In this document: positions 23,567-30,730 of the stretch, piece by piece
Layout of the letters: every line of letters starts with the position of its first letter
How positions within the stretch are numbered: the first letter of the stretch is position 1
Origin: a virus
Strand: one strand, 5' to 3'
IMG/VR virus record: IMGVR_UViG_3300042475_003970
Span: 1 to 36,724 of that record
DNA: 36,724 nt
Translations under genes and position numbers: made by a program
The notes under the pieces: generated by a model
Told to the model about the DNA's origin: nothing
Databases searched by the model: none
What the model saw: only the letters and a program-made list of their open reading frames with translations

Positions 23567-23872
23567 AGTGGGGTTGTACAGAGACAAGTGGGGTAAAGTG
23601 GACTTGATTTTTTCATCTCCACTCCGCCGCGCAGCCGCATAGACACAGGGCCAAAGGCCAGTGGAAGTGGAGAAGTGGAGTAATAATATAAATTATTGTA
23701 GGGAAAATATATAGATATAGGCCCCGCCGCCGCCGCCGCCGCCGCCGCCGCCGAGGTTTTTTTTTTACGCACTTCTACACTTCTCCACTTTTTTGTTTGT
23801 AATTTCCTGTCTATTAGTCACTTAGCTGTAGTGGACTTCATTTCCCCCGTATTTTTCTTCCCCACTCCCACT
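23567..23872. repeat. Cluster of 11 AGTGG/CCACT pentamers, iteron-like
   Basis: AGTGG occurs on the plus strand at 23567, 23587, 23597, 23660, 23666, 23674 and 23830, and CCACT at 23619, 23785, 23862 and 23868. Two copies extend to AGTGGACTT followed by ATTT. By base-count chance about one copy would be expected in 306 bases. Alternation of AT-rich stretches with clustered short repeats resembles replication-origin architecture. Confidence 0.45.
23724..23766. repeat. (CCG)10 trinucleotide repeat followed by T10
   Basis: Ten perfect CCG units (23724-23753), then AGG and ten T (23757-23766). The tract is flanked on the left by an A/T-only region and on both sides by AGTGG-type repeats. Such a pure microsatellite is rare in phage DNA and likely varies in length. 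On the minus strand it reads A10 then (CGG)10, capable of unusual structures. Confidence 0.85.
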
Positions 23873-23962
23873 TAACAAAGCGAGCTAATTGATGTTACTT
23901 TGAAGCACTGAAGCCCTGACGCGTTGAATCAATGTAACATGTATTTATTTACACGTTTAGCT

Positions 23963-24376
23963 TTACAGATTCCATTCTGGTGCCAAATTACTCGTCGCTT
24001 TCGATAGATTTTGTTTGGCTGCTTCTTCACATTGTTGTCGATAAGCCTGAAGCTCGGCCTTCTTTTGACTACGTTTAATTCCCAACTTACTTGTGTCTTC
24101 TGGACGTAATCTTTCGGCTGGTATCTCTAGTTTGATTCTCCCTTTCTTCAACCTAGAATTTGTTTCTTTCCGAATTTCTCCGTATCTCAGGATGAGTCCT
24201 TTGTTTTGTTTTCTCCATTTTTCGCCGTACTTTTTGTATTCTTCAAAGTACTTTGTCGTTACCCAATGCTCGGTAAGAGCGCCGTCCATACGCGCACTAT
24301 ATTTGAAAAATATTTTGCCGTCTTCCCGAATGTCACCCTGCTTGTGTAGCCTTTTTGATTTGTCAGTAGTTGTCAT
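23963..24376 (-). CDS. Basic protein with GD module, possibly DNA-binding
   Basis: A 137-residue protein. Residues about 8-55 read HKQGDIREDGKIFFKYS, then EHWVTTKYFEEYKKYGEKW, which matches in pattern the N-terminus of the endonuclease VII protein at 5284-5859 and the protein at 27283-27528. The rest is Lys/Arg-rich and helical without the HNH residues. It may be a DNA-binding relic or stand-alone module of mobile endonucleases. The ATG at 24376 was preferred because the GD-module homologues start shortly before this motif; the frame extends to 24412. It is the last gene before the non-coding block. Confidence 0.65.
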   Translation of the reverse strand: MTTTDKSKRLHKQGDIREDGKIFFKYSARMDGALTEHWVTTKYFEEYKKYGEKWRKQNKGLILRYGEIRKETNSRLKKGRIKLEIPAERLRPEDTSKLGIKRSQKKAELQAYRQQCEEAAKQNLSKATSNLAPEWNL

Positions 24377-24419
24377 GCAACTACAATAAGTCAACTTTTC
24401 GCAACATTGCAACCGCTAT

Positions 24420-24623
24420 TTAGATGCCGCATAGCCAGTTGTCGTACCAGCACTTCAGCCGCCTGAACCACGTGGGTCGCTTGAAGGTCGAGCCTCCCAT
24501 GAAGAGCAATTTCCTCGTGGGACAAATGTCGCCGCGCTTCAGGATCCTGCAGTGACGCACGACGCGGCCCGGGCTCGAGCACACGGGACAATCGCTCCAA
24601 TCCTGCGGACAATCGCTTCTCAT
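24420..24623 (-). CDS. Small Cys/Trp-rich protein
   Basis: A 67-residue ORF joined to the upstream gene by ATGA, which favours it over competing frames. Cys residues lie in SDCPQDWSDCPVC, RHCRI, DICP and LKCWYDNWLCG, so a zinc-binding fold is likely. The segment LKRGDICPTRKLLFMG resembles the start of the shared GD module. Function unknown. Confidence 0.5.
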   Translation of the reverse strand: MRSDCPQDWSDCPVCSSPGRVVRHCRILKRGDICPTRKLLFMGGSTFKRPTWFRRLKCWYDNWLCGI

Positions 24624-24823
24624 TCCTCGAGCGACAAGCCCAGCATCTCGATCTGCTCGTGCAGGTGCTCCTCAATCTGCTGCACTGACGCATTGATATC
24701 GTCTTTCCTGCAGCGCCTGAGGAACTCGTTCATGCGCCAAGCTACGAGTTTCCAGTCCATGCCATGGACAGCTGCGAGGTGTTGTGGCTGCTCTTCTGGC
24801 AGGTCGAAGGTGAGTGTTGCTTT
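24620..24823 (-). CDS. Small helical protein of unknown function
   Basis: A 67-residue protein beginning MKATLTFDLPEEQPQHLAAV; its helical segments (WKLVAWRMNEFLRRCR, SVQQIEEHLHEQIEML) predict a compact helical domain. Start at 24823 forms an ATGA overlap with the upstream gene; the longer in-frame ORF overlapping that gene was rejected. A similar MKATLTFDLPEE start is common among small phage early proteins. Role unknown. Confidence 0.6.
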   Translation of the reverse strand, partial: KATLTFDLPEEQPQHLAAVHGMDWKLVAWRMNEFLRRCRKDDINASVQQIEEHLHEQIEMLGLSLEE

Positions 24824-25113
24824 CATTTTAGTGTCTTTCCCGTGTAGTAGTGAAACACGATTCGCAGCGCCTCTTGAAGTTCTTGGATGTCGCCCTTGTT
24901 GATCCCGCTGTCCATTCCATAGTTTAGGTCGTACGCCTGTTGCAGGCTCTTTGCGACGATCTTTGATTCCTGATTCGAAGATAGTTTTATCTTTATTTTC
25001 ATGGGGTTCTTGGTTGTTTTTCTTTTGTTGTGGGTCATCAATTTTGCGGATATGCATCCAAGGATTGCGGATACAGGGAATAATAATATGAAAGCAACCC
25101 ATTCATAGTTCAT
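24823..25113 (-). CDS. Small protein with N-terminal membrane segment
   Basis: A 96-residue protein. Residues 4-25 are hydrophobic (WVAFILLFPVSAILGCISA), followed by a basic stretch and a soluble helical domain from about residue 38 (MKIKIKLSSNQESKIVAKSL onward, ending FHYYTGKTLK). The internal ATG at 25002 has an A-rich leader of the kind seen at other genes here, so two products, anchored and soluble, are possible. The soluble half resembles small phage early proteins of unknown role. Confidence 0.55.
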   Translation of the reverse strand: MNYEWVAFILLFPVSAILGCISAKLMTHNKRKTTKNPMKIKIKLSSNQESKIVAKSLQQAYDLNYGMDSGINKGDIQELQEALRIVFHYYTGKTLK

Positions 25114-25118
25114 GTGGT

Positions 25119-25367
25119 TTATTTAATTTCCGCTTTGAGCGATGCCAACTTCTTGCACATGTCGCAGCTGCACTGGTAATGGAGTGCCTTGAACGCTCGA
25201 AATTCCTGCGCGATCTCGAAGGCGCTTGCGAGTTGTTCCCGAAGCCTTGCGGCCTCCGCATTTGATGCGGAGAGTTCTCTTTCTAGTTTTTTCATCTCGA
25301 ATGTAATGTGATATGGCCAATTTGATGAAGCCATGACCGCATCAGTTCGTGGTGTGTCAGTTGTCAT
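25119..25367 (-). CDS. Short TDTPRTDA coiled-coil protein
   Basis: An 82-residue protein starting MTTDTPRTDAV, followed by a coiled coil (EMKKLERELSASNAEAARLR) and CSCDMCKKL near the C-terminus. It is the shortest of the paralogues in this block. The TDTPRTDA start is widespread in phage early genes. Overlaps its upstream paralogue by 4 bases. Likely a helical oligomer; function unknown. Confidence 0.65.
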   Translation of the reverse strand: MTTDTPRTDAVMASSNWPYHITFEMKKLERELSASNAEAARLREQLASAFEIAQEFRAFKALHYQCSCDMCKKLASLKAEIK

Positions 25368-26071
25368 TTGATTTCAGATTTGAGTGCGGCGAGGGTGGCA
25401 CACACCTCATCTATCTCCGTCTCCGTTACCCATCCATCTTTTCCAGAATACATCTCGTCCTCATTCCAGCCGCCAGTATCTAGGTACTTACACGCTGTTT
25501 CAGCAATCTCGATGGATCTTGCGAGCTGCGATCGAAGCCTCTCGACCTCGGCCTCGGCTTTCTTATGGCCTTCCAATAGTAGAGGAACGCCATGTTGGAT
25601 TATGCACTCACCTAGCCGAAGACCCAGCTTGTCAGCCATTCCTCGAATTGGTTCGCAGACATGGACATAGGCTTTGACGCTCTTTTTGTAGAAATCGACC
25701 TCGGCCTCGGCTCTCTTCCTCGTCTCGCGTTCCTGCCGCAGTTCTTCAGCATTGCAAGTTGCGTCTAGCTCCTTCTGGAGTAGGGCGACCTCGGCTTTAG
25801 ATGCCTTTAGCTCACGCTCTAGCTCCTGCCCAAGCTTCAATGGGATGCAGTCCTGTCGAAACGCCGATGATCGCAAAGCTTCAAATCTTGCGGCATCCGT
25901 GCGTGGTGTGTCGGTGGTGGTGGTCATTTTTGGTTTTTCTTGAGTTTCAGCCCCGCAAAATTTGCAGTTAACCTCATTAAAAAATCGGGCAACCTCGTTT
26001 TTCGGGTCGTCAATTAGGGTTGCGTTCACTCCGTCTTTGAAAGCGTGGGATACGTCGGTTTCGTGGTTCAT
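25364..26071 (-). CDS. TDTPRTDA coiled-coil paralogue with N-terminal extension
   Basis: A 235-residue ORF from the ATG at 26071, which overlaps the upstream stop as ATGA. The first 48 residues form a small module with CKFCGAE; then MTTTTDTPRTDAA begins at 25927 where the paralogues start, so 25927 may be an alternative start. A long coiled coil (ERELKASKAEVALLQKEL; KKAEAEVERLRSQL) and a C-terminal domain ending ATLAALKSEIK follow. The KAEAEVERLR segment is nearly identical at DNA level to that of the neighbouring genes. Confidence 0.6.
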   Translation of the reverse strand: MNHETDVSHAFKDGVNATLIDDPKNEVARFFNEVNCKFCGAETQEKPKMTTTTDTPRTDAARFEALRSSAFRQDCIPLKLGQELERELKASKAEVALLQKELDATCNAEELRQERETRKRAEAEVDFYKKSVKAYVHVCEPIRGMADKLGLRLGECIIQHGVPLLLEGHKKAEAEVERLRSQLARSIEIAETACKYLDTGGWNEDEMYSGKDGWVTETEIDEVCATLAALKSEIK

Positions 26072-26403
26072 TGGTCGCAAGGATTGATTCCGCATTTCTT
26101 TGCGAGGGCTACAAATCCGTCTGACCACGAACCTCCCATCAGGTCGCGTGATTCTCGGTAGAATCCGTTTTTAATAAGAAACTCGGCGTGGGCATTGAGG
26201 AGTCCCCGAAGCCTCTCGACCTCGGCCTCGGCTTTCTCGGCTCGTTCTGTCTGTTCGGTCAAAGCAAACGCCGTTTCGCAATACTCATCTTTTGTTGCAG
26301 ACAGTTCGCGCTCAGCTATTTCGGCTTTCGCTTTCCATATTTCTTCGGGCCAAGGCGCGTCTAGCGCGGCTCTTAATTTTGCCAATTCTTTTGCTAGGCT
26401 CAT
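26068..26403 (-). CDS. Coiled-coil protein
   Basis: A 111-residue protein, MSLAKELAKLRAALD followed by heptad-rich sequence (RAEKAEAEVERLRGLL) and a C-terminal domain with SWSDGFVALAKKCG. The start at 26403 is set by ATGA overlap with the upstream gene; a longer in-frame ORF extends into that gene and was not used. It belongs to the same family as its two neighbours, sharing the AEAEVERLR core. Function unknown. Confidence 0.65.
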   Translation of the reverse strand: MSLAKELAKLRAALDAPWPEEIWKAKAEIAERELSATKDEYCETAFALTEQTERAEKAEAEVERLRGLLNAHAEFLIKNGFYRESRDLMGGSWSDGFVALAKKCGINPCDQ

Positions 26404-26996
26404 TTGGTGTTGTTTAGCTCGTCGCGGAGTTGAAGCATGAAGACGGTTGAGGAAACGGCAGGGATTGCCTTGTCGAGCAAGACCCTGAGCCTCTCGACCT
26501 CGGCCTTTGCTTCTTTCAACTCTTTCTGCAATTTGTCTGCGTGTTCCCAGATGGTTCCAGCGGGGTCTTGCCCCTCTGCTATGTGAGCGTTTCGCAGGTC
26601 GATAAATCTCTGCTTCCATTCACGCCACCCTGAAGCCTTGGTTGCTAATTCAATTAACTCCTTGTGAGTTCTCCTGCCGTCATCACCTAGTGCGGCTCGG
26701 ATCTCTTTGACCTCGGCCTGTGCTTTCTCGCCTCGCTCAAGCAAATCTAAAAACGCTTTATGGCGAGACTCTGGAAGCGTTTGCAGCCTCTCGACCTCGG
26801 CACTAAGAGTGCAATTTGATATTTTCCACTCCAGCAGGTCGTCACCTAATGCGGCTCGGATCTCTTTAACCTCGGCTTTGGATGCGGCGAGTTCTTGCTC
26901 AATCATTCGGCAGATTGTGTAATGCACCCAGTCTGAGGTTTTACCGTCATAGTAGCGCTCACGAGCGGCATCGGTTCGTGGTGTGTCGGTTGTCAT
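26400..26996 (-). CDS. TDTPRTDA coiled-coil protein with internal duplication
   Basis: A 198-residue protein starting MTTDTPRTDAARERYY. An AEVKEIRAALGDD segment occurs twice (about residues 40-53 and 92-105), showing internal duplication. Coiled-coil heptads run through most of it, and AKAEVERLRVLL sits near the C-terminus as in neighbours. Coupled by ATGA to genes on both sides. Probably an elongated oligomer; no catalytic motif. Confidence 0.65.
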   Translation of the reverse strand: MTTDTPRTDAARERYYDGKTSDWVHYTICRMIEQELAASKAEVKEIRAALGDDLLEWKISNCTLSAEVERLQTLPESRHKAFLDLLERGEKAQAEVKEIRAALGDDGRRTHKELIELATKASGWREWKQRFIDLRNAHIAEGQDPAGTIWEHADKLQKELKEAKAEVERLRVLLDKAIPAVSSTVFMLQLRDELNNTK

Positions 26997-27109
26997 TTTC
27001 TGTTCTTAAAGAATTCCTCGATCTCTGGTATGAAGCATATCACCAAAAACATGATGAAAGCGCCCGCTGCCCCCACGCCGAAGCATTGTAGTGCAAGTAT
27101 TGAGCTCAT
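26993..27109 (-). CDS. 38-residue membrane peptide
   Basis: Product: a single hydrophobic helix (ILALQCFGVGAAGAFIMFLV, residues 4-23) then CFIPEIEEFFKNRK. Both ends overlap neighbours as ATGA, strong support for a translated gene of this size. Likely an inner-membrane peptide with a cytoplasmic charged tail; it could target a host membrane function. Confidence 0.5.
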   Translation of the reverse strand: MSSILALQCFGVGAAGAFIMFLVICFIPEIEEFFKNRK

Positions 27110-27213
27110 TTTGCCTTGTCGCACCTGATGCACTTGTTGGTTTTAACGCTTACGGGGGCCAATCGACCGCATTCGGCGCACGTGGGGAGTGAGGCTTTGA
27201 TCTTGGGTTTCAT
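27106..27213 (-). CDS. 35-residue zinc-ribbon protein
   Basis: Product begins MKPKIKASLPTCAECGRL and ends KCIRCDKAK. Two CxxC pairs (C12/C15 and C28/C31) with 12 residues between are typical of a minimal zinc ribbon. The leader is A-rich and the stop overlaps the next start as ATGA. Probably binds nucleic acid or a protein. Confidence 0.55.
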   Translation of the reverse strand: MKPKIKASLPTCAECGRLAPVSVKTNKCIRCDKAK

Positions 27214-27292
27214 AGTTCTGCTTTGAGGTTGTTGATGCTTTGCGAATCCTCTTTGCATCCTGAACGTCTGCGGCTGCTCGAGTCAATTGCAT
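27143..27292 (-). CDS. Doubtful 49-residue basic ORF filling a gap
   Basis: The ATG at 27292 overlaps the stop of the upstream gene, and the product (MQLTRAAADVQDAKRIRKAS at the start, SIGPRKR at the end) is basic. It fills 27214-27282, which otherwise holds no gene. However, it overlaps the zinc-ribbon gene by 71 bases in another frame, and only one of the two is likely to be fully real. Confidence 0.3.
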   Translation of the reverse strand: MQLTRAAADVQDAKRIRKASTTSKQNYETQDQSLTPHVRRMRSIGPRKR

Positions 27293-27528
27293 TCTGATTT
27301 TGCCTTGGCCCTTGCTCTCGCTTGTTGAGTCTTGATGTACTCGGATCGAGCGCAGCACAGCTCGTTGTTAAAACACGCCTGCTTTCGGTACCGATCGTAG
27401 TTTTCTACTGGGATCCATCGCTCGCAGCGCTGCCCAGTCTTTTTGGACACGTGCTTCTGGTACTGCCAGAATTGCTTGGTGCCGCATGGGCTCAGGTCTC
27501 CGCGTTTGTGTAGTGGTGGCTTGTTCAT
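27283..27528 (-). CDS. Small basic protein with GD module
   Basis: An 81-residue protein. HKRGDLSPCGTKQFWQYQ followed by CERWIPVENYDRYRKQ matches the module in the endonuclease VII protein (5284-5859) and in the protein at 23963-24376: a KxGD turn, an aromatic strand, then W..xE..x.Y/F. A basic helix follows. Four Cys could bind zinc. Coupled to the upstream gene by TAATG. Likely nucleic-acid-binding; function unproven. Confidence 0.6.
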   Translation of the reverse strand: MNKPPLHKRGDLSPCGTKQFWQYQKHVSKKTGQRCERWIPVENYDRYRKQACFNNELCCARSEYIKTQQARARAKAKSECN

Positions 27529-27989
27529 TATTGGAGGTGTGTGGTGTTGTTGGTGCCGTGATGCCCGCCTGCATTGGCGTCGTAGAACGCGATTGCGCTG
27601 GCCCAGTCGCTGCGATCGCCGTCGCTGGTGAACGTAAATGCCCCGGGCAGGTGGCGCTTCAGGCTAATCAACGCGCAGCACACGAGGACGTCGTAAGGCT
27701 TGCGTGCAGTCTTGCAGAAGTTACGGTTGCGTTCTGGGTACAATGGATCCGCGTCGCGCTCTACGCTGAAGGTCTCGTGGTCGAGGCCGTGCTTGGCGTC
27801 GCCATTGAACCAGATCTCTTCTTCGTTGATTGCTGCAGCGCCTGTTCCTAGCCCGCCCTTGATCTTGATATCCTTTGGCAGGTACTGCTTCAGGCGCTTG
27901 ATCTCTTTAGCAGCGCTCGCGAAGCCCGTGGCGATTTCCGCTGGCGTCAGCGCGGCCCTGTTAAACGTGTAGTAGTGTGTGTATCCCAT
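27528..27989 (-). CDS. Conserved phage protein of the MGYTHY family, unknown function
   Basis: A 153-residue protein starting MGYTHYYTF. The pattern IWFNGDAKHGLDHETF, then FCKTARKPYDVLVCCALISL and SDGDRSDWASAIAFY, is a widespread conserved phage protein of unknown function; the clustered polar residues around HETF and CKTARKPYD look like an active or binding site. The leader is a (GT)7 plus TTGG-type repeat on the plus strand, so CA-rich in the mRNA, with no Shine-Dalgarno. Confidence 0.75.
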   Translation of the reverse strand: MGYTHYYTFNRAALTPAEIATGFASAAKEIKRLKQYLPKDIKIKGGLGTGAAAINEEEIWFNGDAKHGLDHETFSVERDADPLYPERNRNFCKTARKPYDVLVCCALISLKRHLPGAFTFTSDGDRSDWASAIAFYDANAGGHHGTNNTTHLQ

Positions 27990-28021
27990 GGTCGTGTGTG
28001 TGTGTGTTGGTTGGTTGGTGA

Positions 28022-28336
28022 TTATGCTGCGATGGCTGGAACGATTAGGAAGGTGTACAGAGCTTCGAGTTCGGCCTTATGGGCGTCGGCGAGAGCGTTC
28101 TGCTCGGCTTGCGCCTTGCGGTCTCGACTCCATCCCTTCCAGTACCCAAGTGAGAATCCGCAGGAAGAAGCGGAAGCGGAAGCGAGTGGGTTGTCGTTAG
28201 TCGTCCAGCGAGCCACTCTGATTTCGCCTGTCTCCTTGTTGATGGCGATGTGGCAATTCTTGACAGCGCGGGTGCTGGTGACGGTCGTGGTGTTTCCGTT
28301 GGGGGCGGTGGCGATGTATTTGATCTTGTTGCTCAT
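28022..28336 (-). CDS. Small phage protein of unknown function
   Basis: A 104-residue protein with a beta-rich start (KIKYIATAPNGNTTTVTSTRAV) quoted only in part here as KIKYIATAPNG, then a GYWKGWSRDRKAQAEQNA helix-rich half. The KYxATAPxG start resembles a common small phage early protein. No catalytic or membrane motif. Follows the terminator region after the primase-helicase gene, with an A/C-rich leader. Confidence 0.6.
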   Translation of the reverse strand: MSNKIKYIATAPNGNTTTVTSTRAVKNCHIAINKETGEIRVARWTTNDNPLASASASSCGFSLGYWKGWSRDRKAQAEQNALADAHKAELEALYTFLIVPAIAA

Positions 28337-28437
28337 TGTAGTGGTTTTTTTGGTTTGGGTTGTTGTTACTGACTGGAGTGATCATTGTCCAATTCCGCTT
28401 CGGTATCAAGAAAAAGTTTTAATAATTTTGACCCCCT

Positions 28438-28510
28438 AACCCGAAGGGTTTCAATGGCTCCTAGACCCGCATAAACAAAGGAGCTCCAGCCATCCGAAGA
28501 CGACTGGAGC
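28438..28510 (-). terminator. Tandem hairpins after the primase-helicase gene
   Basis: Two inverted repeats lie in the 205-base gap 28337-28541. GCTCCAG/CTGGAGC (28483-28489 and 28504-28510) has a 14-base loop and, on the minus strand, is followed by a T-rich stretch. AACCC/GGGTT (28438-28450) forms a tight 3-base-loop hairpin. They probably end the replication transcript. Nothing else recognisable is in the gap. Confidence 0.5.
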
Positions 28511-28541
28511 CCTTTTACACACTACTACCGACCCCAAATTT

Positions 28542-30722
28542 TTAGAACGGCTGCTCGACTGGCGCGTCCGTAAATACGAACTGGTACTTGACCTTTCCAT
28601 CGAGCATGCGCTTGCCCTTGAGCTCTCGCACCATGTCTTGCTGCATCAGCTTGGAAAGTTGCTTGCCGATGCTCACCGTCTTGAAGTTGGACAGATCCGC
28701 GCCCTGACCCAGCACCGCTGCTAGCTGCGTCCTGAGCTCGGTAGCAGTTACCTCGACGGCCTTGACCTTCTCCTCGCGCTTCGCGTTGAGCCACGCGTCA
28801 AGGATCTCCGAGAACACGTACTCGCTCTGCGTTGTCTGCGCCGAAGTCACGAGCTCCGCGTGGTGAAACGATTTCACACCGAAGCGCTTGTACACTGGAT
28901 CAATGATGCCCTCTGGCATCTCACGATCGAGCAGCCAGCGGAGGAAGAATGGAAGCTCCTTGCACACGCGCTGCTCGTTGTCGTAGTTGGTGCCGTGGAA
29001 GTGGGGGCGGTATCCCTCCTTGAGCTTGAAGAGCATGATCTTGTCTCGGATCGTGCCGTCGAGAGTTGGGAGGATTCGCAGCGACTCGGGGTCAGTATTG
29101 CAGGTGACGACAACGCGCCCTAGGAATGGGAGCTCGACGCTGTCCCTGAACTTGGGCTGGTAGAGCTGCGATGGGTTCGCGGCCATCTGCTTCAGGCTCT
29201 TGGTGAACATCTCGCGGGTCTTCCAGTTGCCGTCTGTAGCGGCGTCGTCGCAGCGCCATAGAGCGCACTCAGCGCCCTGCTTGTTGAAGCTGGTCTCCTT
29301 CATGAGTAGGGGCTCCGCGTCAACGGATCCGCCCAGCGCCTCGCCGATGACCCACTTGTTGATGAACGACTTCCCAGTGTGAGCGTCGCCAGCGACGATG
29401 ATGACTTGACCCGGGAGCGGCCTGCAGTTCAGCGCTGACTCGTAGAAGCGCCTGAACCACCCGAGGAAGTACTCGTACGCTGGGATGCCGTCCAGCTCGC
29501 CGTCAAACGCGTTGGTGATGAAGTCGTGCAGCCATGGGAACTGATCCACTGACGCGCTGCTAGCGGGCTGCGTGACGCGCTTGTTGCTGATGTTGAGGTA
29601 GCGCTCGCCGCCGAAGTCCACGGTCTCCTCTGGTGAGAACAGGATGGGAACCGCTGCGGTGACTCGGCGCTGAGTCTGCACGTGAATGAGCACGCGCTCC
29701 ACGTCGCTGACCTGCTGCCCGCGCTGGGGACGATCGTTGACTCCCGCGCCCCGCAGGTGGAGCTTGGCGTCCTCCTTGGCTAGGTACACGAAGTTGTCCG
29801 CGTGGTGCTTCGTCCAGTACGTCTTGCCATCGAACCAGAACATCTGAGCCGCCTTGCCAGTCTGCTCCTGCTCGAAACGCTCGACGAACTTTCCGCCTAG
29901 GATCTGACGCCACGTCTTGAAGTTGGTGCCCTCGCGGTCTGAGAAGATCACCATGCCGTTCTCCGAGATGACAGACGCGAGGCGATCGATGCCGTCGTTT
30001 ATCCAGAACAGGGGCTGCTTCTTGCCGATCTCAAAGGCTCCCTGAATGCGGTTTGGGAACTGCTGCTCGACCTCAGCTGCGACGATCTCGATGGGGATGA
30101 GTGGTGCGTCGGTGGGCTGGATCTTGGCCTTTTCAGCGCCCTGCAGCAGGCAGGTCTCGAGTAGCGTGGAGGGAAGAACTGGAGCCGCGCCGTCAATCGT
30201 GACCGCGTTCCACTGCGTGCCCATCTCAAAGTACTGGTTGAGCTCGAAGGACTTTTTGTCGAAGCCCGGGAGCGCCGACGAGATCCGAACCGCCTTGTTG
30301 AGCTCCTGCAGGAACTTCTCGGTAATGGCCTCGTTGAGCACGTTGACTGGAGCCTCGAAGGCCCAGATGAGGCGAACCTTGCCCGGCGTAAAGGTGCTGA
30401 TGATGTACGCGGGCATGTACGCGGTGCTCTTCGAGAGCTTGTCGATGTTGTCCATGGCGGTCTCCGCGTCGTAATCGCCGATGATGCCGTGCAACCTTTT
30501 AGCGGGGTTGCCATCCTTCACTCTATCGTGAGGATTGACGCCCTCAGCAGCTGATAGGAAGACGCCGCTGGTCGTTGCGTCGGCGCACCAGTTCGAGTAC
30601 TCCTCTTTGGTCTTGAGGGGCGTGTCGAGCAGGTTGCGCGGGTTCTCGGTTCCAGCTAGGTACAGGTCGTCGGTTTCGAGGATCTCGTGTGTGACGAGGT
30701 TCTTCAGTGAGAATAACTTCAT
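28542..30722 (-). CDS. Primase-helicase (AEP-like primase plus SF3-type helicase)
   Basis: A 726-residue replication protein. The N-terminal region carries GIIGDYDAE (D83 and D85), resembling the catalytic acidic pair of archaeo-eukaryotic primases, with FTPGKVRLIWAF (111-122) as a core strand. The C-terminal half is a superfamily 3 / virulence-E-like ATPase: Walker A GDAHTGKS (445-452), Walker B LWRCDDAA (D492, D493), and motif C VVVTCNTDPES (N542). It should prime and unwind DNA for the family A polymerase encoded upstream. The start follows a (CA)14 mRNA leader without Shine-Dalgarno. Primase activity is inferred from the N-terminus; helicase assignment is firm. Confidence 0.85.
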   Translation of the reverse strand: MKLFSLKNLVTHEILETDDLYLAGTENPRNLLDTPLKTKEEYSNWCADATTSGVFLSAAEGVNPHDRVKDGNPAKRLHGIIGDYDAETAMDNIDKLSKSTAYMPAYIISTFTPGKVRLIWAFEAPVNVLNEAITEKFLQELNKAVRISSALPGFDKKSFELNQYFEMGTQWNAVTIDGAAPVLPSTLLETCLLQGAEKAKIQPTDAPLIPIEIVAAEVEQQFPNRIQGAFEIGKKQPLFWINDGIDRLASVISENGMVIFSDREGTNFKTWRQILGGKFVERFEQEQTGKAAQMFWFDGKTYWTKHHADNFVYLAKEDAKLHLRGAGVNDRPQRGQQVSDVERVLIHVQTQRRVTAAVPILFSPEETVDFGGERYLNISNKRVTQPASSASVDQFPWLHDFITNAFDGELDGIPAYEYFLGWFRRFYESALNCRPLPGQVIIVAGDAHTGKSFINKWVIGEALGGSVDAEPLLMKETSFNKQGAECALWRCDDAATDGNWKTREMFTKSLKQMAANPSQLYQPKFRDSVELPFLGRVVVTCNTDPESLRILPTLDGTIRDKIMLFKLKEGYRPHFHGTNYDNEQRVCKELPFFLRWLLDREMPEGIIDPVYKRFGVKSFHHAELVTSAQTTQSEYVFSEILDAWLNAKREEKVKAVEVTATELRTQLAAVLGQGADLSNFKTVSIGKQLSKLMQQDMVRELKGKRMLDGKVKYQFVFTDAPVEQPF

Positions 30723-30730
30723 ATGGTTCG

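Larger units (their letters stand above)
22921..23962. other. Non-coding block of about 1.04 kb with skewed tracts and repeats
   Basis: No convincing gene is present on either strand between the terminase terminator and the gene ending at 23963. Short ORFs here have poly-Ala or low-complexity products. In order from the left, the block holds a 12-bp palindrome (22934-22945), a C/T tract, CGATCGATCG (22996-23005), a mixed-composition middle with two CAATGCAGCA copies (23263-23272 and 23353-23362) and small GC hairpins, then an AGTGG-repeat region around a (CCG)10-T10 tract. In an otherwise gapless genome this suggests a conserved DNA or RNA function: replication origin, packaging signal, or long structured RNA. 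Confidence 0.6.

Noticed and set aside
23314-23772. 152-residue minus-strand ORF with poly-Ala N-terminus
   Set aside because: The Ala run is a by-product of the (CCG)10 tract; the rest has no domain-like pattern, ignores the compact gene style, and lies in the repeat-rich non-coding block.
27990-28021. GT-rich stretch as a promoter
   Set aside because: No paired -35/-10 or TAnnTTTG-type boxes were found; it is better explained as a CA-rich mRNA leader.
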